Assembly (NCBI RefSeq): GCF_902498805.1
Contig: NZ_LR701575.1
Coordinates: 4,454-68,453, forward strand
Reading direction: 5' to 3'
DNA: 64,000 nt
DNA from: Imperialibacter sp. EC-SDR9
Lineage (GTDB): Bacteria; Bacteroidota; Bacteroidia; Cytophagales; Cyclobacteriaceae
Under the pieces are notes generated by a model, which was given only the letters and a program-made list of their open reading frames with translations, had not been told where the DNA came from and made no database searches. Below are positions 8,309 through 15,081 of the stretch, in pieces (positions within the stretch are counted from its first letter, which is position 1; each line of letters begins with the position of its first letter). Position numbers and translations under genes: made by a program.

Positions 8309-8462
8309 CATTAAATATTAACTTGATTATTGGCTATTTGTTTGCACTCGTCGGTAAAAAAATTGACTCAGTGTAACATTTTGAATAACAAGTAATTGCC
8401 ACACCTACCAGGAATGTCCCCTGTTCGCCTGAAAAAATATTATCAAAATTTTGGTTTTCCCT

Positions 8463-8493
8463 TTTGCAAAAGCGGAACAAACGCATACTTTTG
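8463..8493 (+). promoter_or_regulatory. Promoter of tRNA-Asp
   Basis: TTTG at 8463-8466, 19 nt spacer, then TACTTTTG at 8486-8493. This is an exact fit to the Bacteroidota sigma-A consensus (TTTG, 17-23 nt, TAnnTTTG). The mature tRNA begins 38 nt downstream. Confidence 0.75.
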
Positions 8494-8531
8494 CATCTCG
8501 ATTTACAAACGGTAGTCGAGACACAACGAAA

Positions 8532-8605
8532 GGAGTGGTAGTTCAGCTGGTTAGAATGCCTGCCTGTCACGCAGGAGGTCGCGGGTTCGAGTCCCGTCCA
8601 TTCCG
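8532..8605 (+). tRNA. tRNA-Asp (anticodon GTC)
   Basis: 74 nt. Acceptor GGAGTGG (8532-8538) pairs with CCATTCC (8598-8604), including one G-U pair, and the discriminator base is G8605. The D arm contains AGCTGGTTAGAAT. The anticodon stem-loop is CTGCC-TGTCACG-type with GTC at 8566-8568. The T arm is GCGGG-TTCGAGT-CCCGT. CCA is not encoded. A matching promoter lies upstream and a strong terminator 6 nt downstream, so this is a monocistronic, functional-looking gene. It is followed by three damaged copies of itself. Confidence 0.97.
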
Positions 8606-8610
8606 CAAGG

Positions 8611-8642
8611 AGCCTTAGAGAAATCTAAGGCTTTTTTGTTTT
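8611..8642 (+). terminator. Terminator of tRNA-Asp (repeat copy 1)
   Basis: AGCCTTAGA, loop GAAA, TCTAAGGCT, then a T run (TTTTTGTTTT). A 9-bp stem closed by a GNRA-type tetraloop, typical of a strong Rho-independent terminator. The same hairpin recurs at 8780 and 8977. Confidence 0.9.
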
Positions 8643-8699
8643 CGGGGAGTTCTGGTGTGGAGACACAATTTTCCGGTGTGAAGACACAACCGGAAACAC
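8643..8699 (+). repeat. Hairpin-rich spacer of the tRNA-Asp repeat, copy 1
   Basis: Starts CGGGGAGTTCTGGTGTGG and contains two small inverted repeats: GTGT-GGAG-ACAC, and TTCCGGTGTG-AAGA-CACAACCGGAA with one bulged A. Closely similar spacers occur at 8811-8898 and 9008-9092; those have an extra GGAAGCT(T)GTGAAGACA segment. Confidence 0.75.
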
Positions 8700-8777
8700 C
8701 GGCTGGTTAGCATGCATGCCTGTCACGCAGAAGGTTGCGGCGGTTCGCCGGTGCGATTCGAGTCACGTCACAACAGA
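8700..8777 (+). pseudogene. Degenerate tRNA-Asp copy 2
   Basis: Retains the D-loop and anticodon region of the upstream tRNA-Asp (GGCTGGTTAGCATGCATGCC, then TGTCACGCAG with GTC at 8722-8724). The 5' acceptor strand is gone. The T-arm region carries an inserted hairpin (GCGGCGGTTCGCCGGTGC) before GATTCGAGTCACGT. It cannot form a normal acceptor stem, so it is not a working tRNA. Copy 3 has the same insertion, so the array grew by duplicating an already damaged copy. Confidence 0.75.
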
Positions 8778-8779
8778 CT

Positions 8780-8809
8780 GCCTTAGAGAAATCTAAGGCT
8801 TTTTTGTTT
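8780..8809 (+). terminator. tRNA-Asp-type terminator, repeat copy 2
   Basis: GCCTTAGA, GAAA, TCTAAGGC, then a T run, identical in stem and loop to the terminator of the real tRNA-Asp. It follows degenerate copy 2 directly. Confidence 0.85.
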
Positions 8810-8810
8810 T

Positions 8811-8898
8811 CGGGGAGTTCTGGTGCGGAGACACAATTTTCCGGTGTGAAGACACACCCGGAAACAGGAAGCTTGTGAAGACACGGGCAAAAACACCG
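8811..8898 (+). repeat. Hairpin-rich spacer of the tRNA-Asp repeat, copy 2
   Basis: Near copy of 8643-8699 (CGGGGAGTTCTGGTGCGG, TTTTCCGGTGTGAAGACAC, CCGGAAACA), extended by GGAAGCTTGTGAAGACACGG. No coding signal; short ORFs here are repeat by-products. Confidence 0.7.
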
Positions 8899-8975
8899 GC
8901 TGGTTAACATGCCTGCTTGTCACGCAGAAGGTTGCGGCGGTTCGTCGGTGCGATTCGAGGCCCGTCGCAATGGAC
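8899..8975 (+). pseudogene. Degenerate tRNA-Asp copy 3
   Basis: GCTGGTTAACATGCCTGCT, then TGTCACGCAG (anticodon-like GTC at 8919-8921), then the same expanded T-arm hairpin as copy 2 (GCGGCGGTTCGTCGGTGC), then GATTCGAGGCCCGTCGCAA. The 5' acceptor half is missing. TTGCG and CGCAA now close the T-arm region, a pairing absent from a normal tRNA. Confidence 0.75.
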
Positions 8976-8976
8976 T

Positions 8977-9007
8977 GCCTTAGAGAAATCTAAGGCTTTT
9001 TTGTTTT
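8977..9007 (+). terminator. tRNA-Asp-type terminator, repeat copy 3
   Basis: GCCTTAGA, GAAA, TCTAAGGC, then a T run; third identical copy of the hairpin. Confidence 0.85.
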
Positions 9008-9093
9008 CAAGTAATTCTGGTGTGGAAATACAATTTTCCGGTGTGGAGACACAACCGGAAACGGGAAGCTGTGAAGACAAAGGCAAAAACACT
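9008..9093 (+). repeat. Hairpin-rich spacer of the tRNA-Asp repeat, copy 3
   Basis: More diverged spacer (CAAGTAATTCTGGTGTGG, TTTTCCGGTGTGGAGACAC, AACCGGAAACGGGAAGCTG). The TTCCGGT/ACCGGAA pairing is kept even where other bases changed. Confidence 0.65.
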
Positions 9094-9140
9094 TGCTGGT
9101 TAGCATGCCTGCCTGTTGCGCAAGACGTTGTCAGCAGCGC
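9094..9140 (+). pseudogene. Degenerate tRNA-Asp copy 4, truncated
   Basis: TGCTGGTTAGCATGCCTGCC, then TGTTGCGCAAG. The D-loop to anticodon segment is still recognisable, with GTC changed to GTT and the T arm lost. No terminator follows. It marks the far end of the array, 74 nt before the HEAT-protein gene. Confidence 0.55.
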
Positions 9141-9213
9141 CTTCCTCTGTCACCAACATTGTTGATAATTGGCTCTCCACCCATTAGTTTTATCATCAGC
9201 AACAAATAGCTCG

Positions 9214-9732
9214 ATGGAAAGTGACTTGAAAAGCCGGCTGATGGCAGACCGGTCAAAGCAGAACATAGAAAGGCTGGCACAGGAAATAGGTGCCGACGAG
9301 GAAAAATTTGCTGAAGTGATGGATATCTTCTTCAGCGGGCCATATCGAATCACCCATTTCTCAGCTCACCTGCTGGGCAAATGCTGCGATCTCCATCCTC
9401 ACCTGATCCTCCCCTATTTGAGCAAAATGATAAACCTACTGGATAAAAACGTGCATGATTCACTGAAAAGGAATATCCTCCGTACTATGCAGTTTATCGA
9501 CGTTCCGGAAGAGCATTGGGACAAAACTGTGCAGTACTGCTTCGAGCTGCTTCTGTCCAAAAAAGAGCCGATTGCCGTGAAAGTGTTTGGCATGACCGTG
9601 CTAGCCAACCTGTGCCAAAAGCTGCCTGAGCTTAAGAATGAGCTGAGGATCATCATCGAAGACCAAATGCCTTATGGCTCAGCTGGCTTTAAGAGCCGGG
9701 GAAGCAAAATTCTAAAAAAACTTCAGCAATAG
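9214..9732 (+). CDS. HEAT-repeat-like hypothetical protein
   Basis: 172 residues from the ATG at 9214 (MESDLKSRLM). The ATG at 9169 would add a non-conserved-looking leader that reads into the repeat region. The protein is all helical and soluble with no signal peptide. Paired amphipathic helices of about 35-40 residues (YRITHFSAHLLGKCCDLHPH, HDSLKRNILRTMQFIDVPEE, PIAVKVFGMTVLANLCQKLP) suggest three to four HEAT/ARM-type repeats. No catalytic motif is seen, so it is probably a protein-binding scaffold. Its stop is 6 nt from the stop of the convergent LytTR gene. Confidence 0.8.
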   Translation: MESDLKSRLMADRSKQNIERLAQEIGADEEKFAEVMDIFFSGPYRITHFSAHLLGKCCDLHPHLILPYLSKMINLLDKNVHDSLKRNILRTMQFIDVPEEHWDKTVQYCFELLLSKKEPIAVKVFGMTVLANLCQKLPELKNELRIIIEDQMPYGSAGFKSRGSKILKKLQQ

Positions 9733-9738
9733 TCGACG

Positions 9739-10449
9739 CTACTCCCTGCTCCAAAGCTTGTGCTGCAAGATCTTCTCCAGCACGGCCTCTCTCCAAAGTT
9801 TACTGATAGGCACGATTCCCTTTTCAGTGGCGATCTCATTTCCTTCGATAGACTTCACCTTATCAATATTCAATACATACGATTTGTGCGTTTGAACAAA
9901 CTGATTCGATGGCAGTAGCTCCATTACCTTTTTCAGCGTCAAATGCGCAATATGGTTTTCTGTCAGTGTGTGCACCTTCACATAGTTCTGCATGCTTTCT
10001 ACATACACCAATTCCGCAAGCCTGATTCGTTCAATTTTCTGGCCAGTCTTTATGTAGAAATAATCGGCTTTTGCGTCGTTTTGTGTACTAGCTTGCAGGT
10101 AATCAAAGGCCTTCTGCACCGCTTTTAGAAACCGATCCAATGAGATCGGCTTCAGCAGGTAGTCGATCACGCTGAGCTCATAGCCCTTCAAAGCATATTT
10201 TTCATAGGCCGAAGTAATAATCACCAGCGGTGGGTTTTTGAGGGAGGCCAGGTAATCGAGGCCTGTGATATGTGGCATTTCAATGTCAAGAAACAGCAAG
10301 TCTGGCGTTTCCGATTTCAGCATGGCATCGAGCTGCAAAGCATTTTCACAGGTGCCAATCAGCTCCAGGTAGTCCACTTTTTCCACATAGCTTTTTATCC
10401 CTTTCACTGCGAAAGGCTCATCATCGGTTATGATGCACTTAATCTTCAT
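9739..10449 (-). CDS. LytTR-family response regulator
   Basis: 236 residues. The receiver domain covers residues about 3-120, with the acidic pair at 9-11, the phosphorylated Asp at 55 (LLFLDIEMP), Thr near 80 and Lys near 102. The LytTR DNA-binding domain covers about 140-232 (IKTGQKIERIRLAELVYVES, FVQTHKSYVLNIDKVKSIEG). The start overlaps the kinase gene by 11 bp, so the two are translationally coupled. It would bind paired direct repeats upstream of target genes; none was identified here. Confidence 0.95.
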   Translation of the reverse strand: MKIKCIITDDEPFAVKGIKSYVEKVDYLELIGTCENALQLDAMLKSETPDLLFLDIEMPHITGLDYLASLKNPPLVIITSAYEKYALKGYELSVIDYLLKPISLDRFLKAVQKAFDYLQASTQNDAKADYFYIKTGQKIERIRLAELVYVESMQNYVKVHTLTENHIAHLTLKKVMELLPSNQFVQTHKSYVLNIDKVKSIEGNEIATEKGIVPISKLWREAVLEKILQHKLWSRE

Positions 10450-11545
10450 CCAGTGTCAATTTAAGCTTTGCGGTAAAAACCTCTTCACCTTGCTCTGTCG
10501 TCAGTACATGTTTGCCAGGATAAAGCAATTCAAGCCGTCTTTTCAGATTGGCAAGCCCTAGTCCGCCCCTTCCTGGCTCTTCTATCAGTGCACTATGCAA
10601 CGCTATGGGCTCCGTGGTGTTGGTAATGTAAAATTCTATCCCATCGTTGCCGACATCCGACATCTTCAGACTGATCAACTTCTTACCGCCTAAGTACTTA
10701 AAGGCATTCTCCACCAAAGGGATGAACAGCAACGGATACACTTTTTTGTTCACAATGCCCGCATCGAGGTTGAGATCTACCTGCAGGTTAGACCCATGCC
10801 TCACCTTCTGGAGGTCAATAAAAGCATTGATGTGATCAAGTTCCTTTGCCAGGGTGGCCTTTTTATCCTTTTCTTCATAAAGCTGGTAACGGAGGAGCTC
10901 CGCCAGTTTTTCCACTGTTTTCTTCGCATCGTCCACGCTTTCATCCATTTGAAAGTAGATAGTGTTCAGGCTATTGAAAAGAAAGTGCGGATGGTACTGA
11001 CTCTTAAGTAGGGCAAGCTCCGTTTCCACACTGTCTTTTTCTATTTGCTCCAGCCTTTGCGCCTGCTGCATCATGCTTCTGAGGTAGTATCGGCCTCGCC
11101 TGATCGTAAATATCAGCAGCAGATAAAGGATAGGGATGATATTGATTTGAACAAAATCACGCAGAGAGAGCCCGTCGTCAGTAAAGGCGACGAATATGGT
11201 GATGGTCACGTTAACGGCAGCCGCAAAAACCAGGTAGGAGATCACCATTTCTCTGACAATTGCCTTCGACGACGGCTGAAAGTTTTTGTTAAACCTTCTC
11301 TCCAAAAGAACAAAGCACCATTCGAAAATATACCCCACAGAAATAGCCATAAGCAACTCCAGAAGGTAAATGCTCAGCGGCCTGCTGCTGGGGAAACCAC
11401 CCTGATTTGGGTTATCGATCAGGCGGATGGACACATATACAACCAGCCCGAAAATGAGCGGCTGTATGCGTGTCATCTTGCTCTTTTTGTCGTTCAAAGG
11501 TTCTTTCTCCATCGAAGCATCAATATAAGCAACTACCCTTTTCAA
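10439..11545 (-). CDS. LytS-type sensor histidine kinase (His_kinase family)
   Basis: 368 residues. Four predicted TM helices lie between residues about 28 and 148, with short loops and no large sensory domain. The His_kinase domain (PF06580) has QYHPHFLFNSLNTIYFQM, with candidate phosphorylated His187, and an atypical HATPase_c domain follows (PLLFIPLVENAFKY, GRGGLGLANLKRRLELLYPG). It pairs with the LytTR regulator that overlaps its 3' end. The start chosen is 1 nt after the acyltransferase stop; an internal ATG at residue 12 is possible. The preceding acyltransferase in the same operon suggests an envelope-related signal. Confidence 0.93.
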   Translation of the reverse strand: MKRVVAYIDASMEKEPLNDKKSKMTRIQPLIFGLVVYVSIRLIDNPNQGGFPSSRPLSIYLLELLMAISVGYIFEWCFVLLERRFNKNFQPSSKAIVREMVISYLVFAAAVNVTITIFVAFTDDGLSLRDFVQINIIPILYLLLIFTIRRGRYYLRSMMQQAQRLEQIEKDSVETELALLKSQYHPHFLFNSLNTIYFQMDESVDDAKKTVEKLAELLRYQLYEEKDKKATLAKELDHINAFIDLQKVRHGSNLQVDLNLDAGIVNKKVYPLLFIPLVENAFKYLGGKKLISLKMSDVGNDGIEFYITNTTEPIALHSALIEEPGRGGLGLANLKRRLELLYPGKHVLTTEQGEEVFTAKLKLTLDED

Positions 11546-11546
11546 G

Positions 11547-12707
11547 TCAGGTTTGAGGCTTTGTTTTCTCCACTTTCAATTCCTTTACCCCAAACAAAAA
11601 CCTGGCAATACGAAAGGGCCTTATCAGGTATTCGTAAATGACCAGAGAGCCAATAAGAGACAGCGTGCTTACAAACAGGTATTTCGCCAGGATGGACTCC
11701 TGCACCTGGATCACATAGTAGCCAATGGCAATGATCACTGTTTGGTGGAGTATATAAAAAGGGTAAATAGCCCGGTTGGCGTAGTCAATGATGGGATGAT
11801 GCTTGTTGAGGTAGCGCTTGGCGTAGCCTGATGCTGCCAGCAACCACAACCAGGCATCTACGGCAAGGATACAAGTTGCCAGGTATTCCCATGCAGGGTT
11901 GATGCCCTCTATGTCCCAGGGCTCCAGCTTGTTCCACCTGAAGAAGTTAATAACGACAATGCACAAAATGGCCAAACCGAGCAGTTTTCTGCGGTGAAGT
12001 TCCACCGTATCCCACAAACTGGGGACTGCGCCTACGAGGTAACCGGCGATGAAAAAAGAAGCCCAGTAGAAATGCCATGGAAGGTCATTGATAAGGTCGT
12101 GCGTATCGGGGTTCCAGAAGGCCCAAAAGCCACCAATGATCACCGTTGGAAACATGATAACAGCAATTTTGAAATTGCCCATAGCACCAACCAATCTGGT
12201 GGCCAGTGCTTTCCCTTTCTCTGACCTGATATAAAGAAACAGTGGCAGGCACACCACCGAGTAAACAAACAAGTACAGCACAAACCACATGTGGTGCCAG
12301 GAGAAATTACCTTCCGGATATGGAATCAGCTCCAAAACTTTTGGGTAGAAAGAGAAGAATGACGAATAGTTAGCCCCGTTGAACTGCCTCTCGAAATAGA
12401 TCTGAGGTGGCACTACCACAAACATGGCAAACAGCAGCGGAACCATCAATCGGTTGTTTCTCTCTTTCACATACTGCCACGGACTCCTTTTCCTCAAAGC
12501 CAAGAATGTACCGTAGCCGGAAACAAAAAACAGCAGTGGCATGCGAAACCTCGAAAGCCAAAAATTGAACTCCAGCCAGAGGTTACTTTGCTCTGCATTT
12601 TTGATATGCCAGCCGGATTCGGCAGCAAAAAGCATGGCTGTGTGAAAATAGAGCACCAGGAGTATGGCTATGATCCTTAGCCAGTCAATGTCGTGTCGTC
12701 TTTCCAT
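11547..12707 (-). CDS. Membrane acyltransferase family 3 (OpgC/OafA-like)
   Basis: 386 residues with about ten TM helices. The Acyltransferase_3 signature is clear: RRHDIDWLRIIAILLVLYFH with the catalytic His, then RFRMPLLFFVSGYGTFLAL, and YPFYILHQTVIIAIGYYVIQ near the C-terminus. Members move acyl groups, often acetyl or succinyl, onto sugars of glycans, lipids or antibiotics at the inner membrane. The fully membrane-embedded form without a soluble SGNH domain is closest to OpgC-like proteins. It is the first gene of an operon with the LytS/LytTR pair. The acceptor glycan is unknown. Confidence 0.9.
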   Translation of the reverse strand: MERRHDIDWLRIIAILLVLYFHTAMLFAAESGWHIKNAEQSNLWLEFNFWLSRFRMPLLFFVSGYGTFLALRKRSPWQYVKERNNRLMVPLLFAMFVVVPPQIYFERQFNGANYSSFFSFYPKVLELIPYPEGNFSWHHMWFVLYLFVYSVVCLPLFLYIRSEKGKALATRLVGAMGNFKIAVIMFPTVIIGGFWAFWNPDTHDLINDLPWHFYWASFFIAGYLVGAVPSLWDTVELHRRKLLGLAILCIVVINFFRWNKLEPWDIEGINPAWEYLATCILAVDAWLWLLAASGYAKRYLNKHHPIIDYANRAIYPFYILHQTVIIAIGYYVIQVQESILAKYLFVSTLSLIGSLVIYEYLIRPFRIARFLFGVKELKVEKTKPQT

Positions 12708-12815
12708 GAGTTTTTTCTGTAAAAAAATTGGTTGTGGTTACATACTTCAAATCATTTTGACGAAAAGACTTTGTCAGGTGACGAAAACGTATCCTGCCTT
12801 CTCTTGCGTTTTTCC

Positions 12816-12935
12816 ATGGCAATCAATTTCAATGCTCGCCATACTCCTTTGGAGGAAGAAGCGTCAAAAAACTATGTGAAAGCGCTCTCCAAACAAGACC
12901 GGGACAACCTGATAAGCTTTCTCAATTCTTTGTAA
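12816..12935 (+). pseudogene. Remnant resembling the C-terminus of a di-heme oxidoreductase
   Basis: A 39-residue open frame (MAINFNARHTPLEEEASKNY, then VKALSKQDRDNLISFLNSL). The ending (A/S)LSxxDRxxLIxFLxSL is characteristic of the C-terminus of di-heme cytochrome c peroxidase/thiol oxidoreductase-like proteins. No heme-binding CxxCH lies upstream and no longer frame exists, so this looks like the tail of a lost gene. It could also be a small unrelated ORF. The rest of 12708-13046 shows no gene. Confidence 0.35.
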
Positions 12936-13046
12936 AAGCCTTCTTGCCGTTGGCTAGCTGGCCGACAAAAACGTCGATTATCGAGAGCGCTCTATTCCCT
13001 TTCATCTGAGGAGTGTGTATATTGAGTAACAAATACCTCAGCTACG

Positions 13047-13418
13047 ATGACCCGATTCACGTTAGCCGTACTCATGCTTCTCGTCTCCTCCTGCCTCGAT
13101 CCGCTTGAGGCACCAGCACCCGACTGGCAACCTCAGACGTTTGCCGACGGCATGCCGAATCTGGCCTTCAGATTAAGGGTCAGTGGCATCAGCCCGGGCA
13201 GTGTGCGTTTCAACAACTACTCAAGCGGTATGCATGAATTTACCTGGTATCTTGGTTACAATAACGAAAACGGCATTGAGGCTACCACTAACACGCCAGC
13301 ACCGACACTTAAGTACCCCAGAAATGGTCGGTTCAATGTACGATTGAAGGGGATCGGCACCGACAGTACAGTTTACTGGGGTTCCGACTGGATAGAGATC
13401 AGCAATTTACCTGACTAG
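13047..13418 (+). CDS. Small hypothetical lipoprotein with a PKD-like domain
   Basis: 123 residues. Lipoprotein signal MTRFTLAVLMLLVSSC (lipobox VSSC), a Pro-rich linker (LDPLEAPAPDWQP), then a small beta domain with the PKD-like pattern VRFNNYSSGMHEFTWYLGYN ... PRNGRFNVRLKGIG. PKD folds mediate protein or polysaccharide binding outside the cell. It is single-gene, and converges with the next lipoprotein 23 nt away. Function unknown. Confidence 0.75.
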   Translation: MTRFTLAVLMLLVSSCLDPLEAPAPDWQPQTFADGMPNLAFRLRVSGISPGSVRFNNYSSGMHEFTWYLGYNNENGIEATTNTPAPTLKYPRNGRFNVRLKGIGTDSTVYWGSDWIEISNLPD

Positions 13419-13441
13419 TCCCCTGCATTTGGGCCGCCCGC

Positions 13442-13858
13442 TTATCGATCCATCATCTTCTCAACCAGTGCCGACACTTCGCTGGTAATTTCATCCAATT
13501 CGGTTTTCAGCTTGTCCTGCAACAGCGACAGCTCTGTGTCGGTGAGAGACTGAGAAGTTTGGTGACTGTGCGGGTGATGATGGTCTCTGTGGTCTGTTTC
13601 TTTTCCAACGGCCACCACCTTCTCCTCCCAGGCTTCGAGTTTTGTACTCAACGTTTTCAATTCCTCCGAAAAAATAACCAGCGTCGTGTCTCTGGCCAGA
13701 ATTTGCTCCATCGATTCAAAAATAGATCTTGTTTCGGCTTCGGTGGCCAGCAATTCCTCATAGGCCTCAAAAGCTTTCTGATAATCCTCACCCGCCTTTC
13801 CCGGGCTACAAGAAATACCAAACACCATTGCAATTAAAAGAAAGGGCTTAAAATTCAT
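13442..13858 (-). CDS. Hypothetical lipoprotein with histidine-rich segment
   Basis: About 138 residues from the ATG at 13856-13858, the start that gives a clean lipoprotein signal (MNFKPFLLIAMVFGISC). The ATG at 13894 would place twelve basic or Cys residues before it. The mature part is predominantly helical with two coiled-coil-like stretches, separated by a His-rich segment (DHRDHHHPHSHQ) near the middle. His clusters of this kind can bind Zn, Ni, Co or Cu, but no metal-transport gene is adjacent. Family not recognised. Confidence 0.75.
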   Translation of the reverse strand: MNFKPFLLIAMVFGISCSPGKAGEDYQKAFEAYEELLATEAETRSIFESMEQILARDTTLVIFSEELKTLSTKLEAWEEKVVAVGKETDHRDHHHPHSHQTSQSLTDTELSLLQDKLKTELDEITSEVSALVEKMMDR

Positions 13859-13986
13859 AGATAGTCTCTTTTTCACACACCAACACCTAAGCAAAAGCTA
13901 CGAAGCCGCAAGGTATTACCTCGTGCAATAAAATCAACTTGTTTAATGAATTTTAAGCCCTAAAATCAAGTGGCCCTGCCCATGGC

Positions 13987-14526
13987 TCAGACCTGGCTCA
14001 GCTTAAGTTTATCCCCGAATTTCTTTTTGAGTTTCTCCACCTTGGGGCGGATAACAAATGAACAATACGGTTGAGACCCGTTGAGCTCAAAATAGTGCTG
14101 ATGATAGTCCTCCGCTACGTAAAATTCACTGTACGGACTTATTTCAGTAACTATTGGCGAGGCAAAAACACCGCTCTTGTCTAGTTGCTCTTTGTACCTG
14201 ACGGCGAGCTCCATTTGCTCCTGATTGTGGTAATACACAACTGACCTGTATTGCGGCCCTACGTCGTTACCCTGCCGGTTGAGAGTGGTGGGATCATGCG
14301 TATTCCAAAAGATTTCCAACAGATCGTCGAATGAAACTAATTTTGGGTCAAAGGTGACTTGCACCACCTCGGCATGGCCTGTTCTTCCGCCACACACCTC
14401 TCTGTAGCTTGGATTCTTCTCCTTGCCGCCGGAGTAGCCCGACTCTACTTTTATAACGCCTTTAATATTTTGAAAGATTGCTTCGGTGCACCAAAAGCAC
14501 CCAGAACCGAACGTTGCCTTTTCCAA
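13987..14526 (-). CDS. msrA: Peptide-methionine (S)-S-oxide reductase
   Basis: 179 residues, normal length for a stand-alone MsrA. The catalytic GCFWC motif is at residues 9-13 (Cys10 nucleophile), followed by VESGYSGG, GRTGHAEVVQVTFDP and FWNTHDPTTLNRQGNDVGPQ, all hallmarks of MsrA. Cys in QPYCSFVI is a candidate recycling Cys. It reduces methionine-S-sulfoxide in oxidised proteins using thioredoxin. The start follows an AAAGGAGATCAC segment, one of the few Shine-Dalgarno-like sites in the window. No signal peptide, so cytoplasmic. Confidence 0.97.
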   Translation of the reverse strand: MEKATFGSGCFWCTEAIFQNIKGVIKVESGYSGGKEKNPSYREVCGGRTGHAEVVQVTFDPKLVSFDDLLEIFWNTHDPTTLNRQGNDVGPQYRSVVYYHNQEQMELAVRYKEQLDKSGVFASPIVTEISPYSEFYVAEDYHQHYFELNGSQPYCSFVIRPKVEKLKKKFGDKLKLSQV

Positions 14527-14646
14527 TGTGATCTCCTTTTTTGATATGGTTTGCTACTTGTACAACTGCGCTTCCAAATAACATAAACCAAGCCCAATAG
14601 TTTCCATAGCGCCAGTTATTCCCGGAGATTGGTTAGACAGCCGACA

Positions 14647-14874
14647 TTAGCCCAATACCCTGCTCTCGTAAATGTTTTGCAGCTTGTTTCTGTCCTCATC
14701 CGTTAAGTGGGGGTTTTGCAGCATGCGGAACAGGTCGCTGCGATTCGATATGCCATATTTGGCGAGGACATCGTTTTTCTTCATCTTCTTTTTCCTCTGC
14801 CGAATCACAAAGAACATCACGATTTGTAACACAAGAACGGGGACAAGGAACCAGAGAAGATTAGTAATACTCAT
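14647..14874 (-). CDS. Small single-pass membrane protein
   Basis: 75 residues. One TM helix (residues about 5-25, LLWFLVPVLVLQIVMFFVI) is followed by a strongly basic stretch (RQRKKKMKKN), then a soluble helical tail (VLAKYGISNRSDLFRMLQNP, DEDRNKLQNIYESRVLG). The charge pattern predicts the tail inside the cytoplasm. The tail resembles short helical domains found at the ends of Bacteroidota membrane proteins, but no family is assigned. Monocistronic. Confidence 0.6.
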   Translation of the reverse strand: MSITNLLWFLVPVLVLQIVMFFVIRQRKKKMKKNDVLAKYGISNRSDLFRMLQNPHLTDEDRNKLQNIYESRVLG

Positions 14875-15081
14875 TACTTAGAATTTTCGTTATCAATAAT
14901 CAATAGACAATATAGCCAAAAAAAAGTTGCATCAACAGCCACCCCAACCGACAAATACCGTCGTATGGAATGCCCCTTTGTTTACCTACTGTTATTTAAC
15001 GGATAAGTTTCATGAAAGTAGGTTAATAATCGCTAATTTTTGGATTGAATAGGAACAGCCGACAGGAGAGCCCAAGGAAAA

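Noticed and set aside
8643-9093. Regularly spaced repeats that might be a CRISPR array
   Set aside because: The repeated parts are tRNA-like sequence, a terminator and a spacer that are themselves similar between units. There are no unique spacers of constant length and no cas genes nearby.
8707-9165. Short open frames on both strands (60-80 codons) in the repeat region
   Set aside because: They run through the terminator hairpins and tRNA-like copies, resemble each other only because the DNA repeats, and have no start context or protein features.
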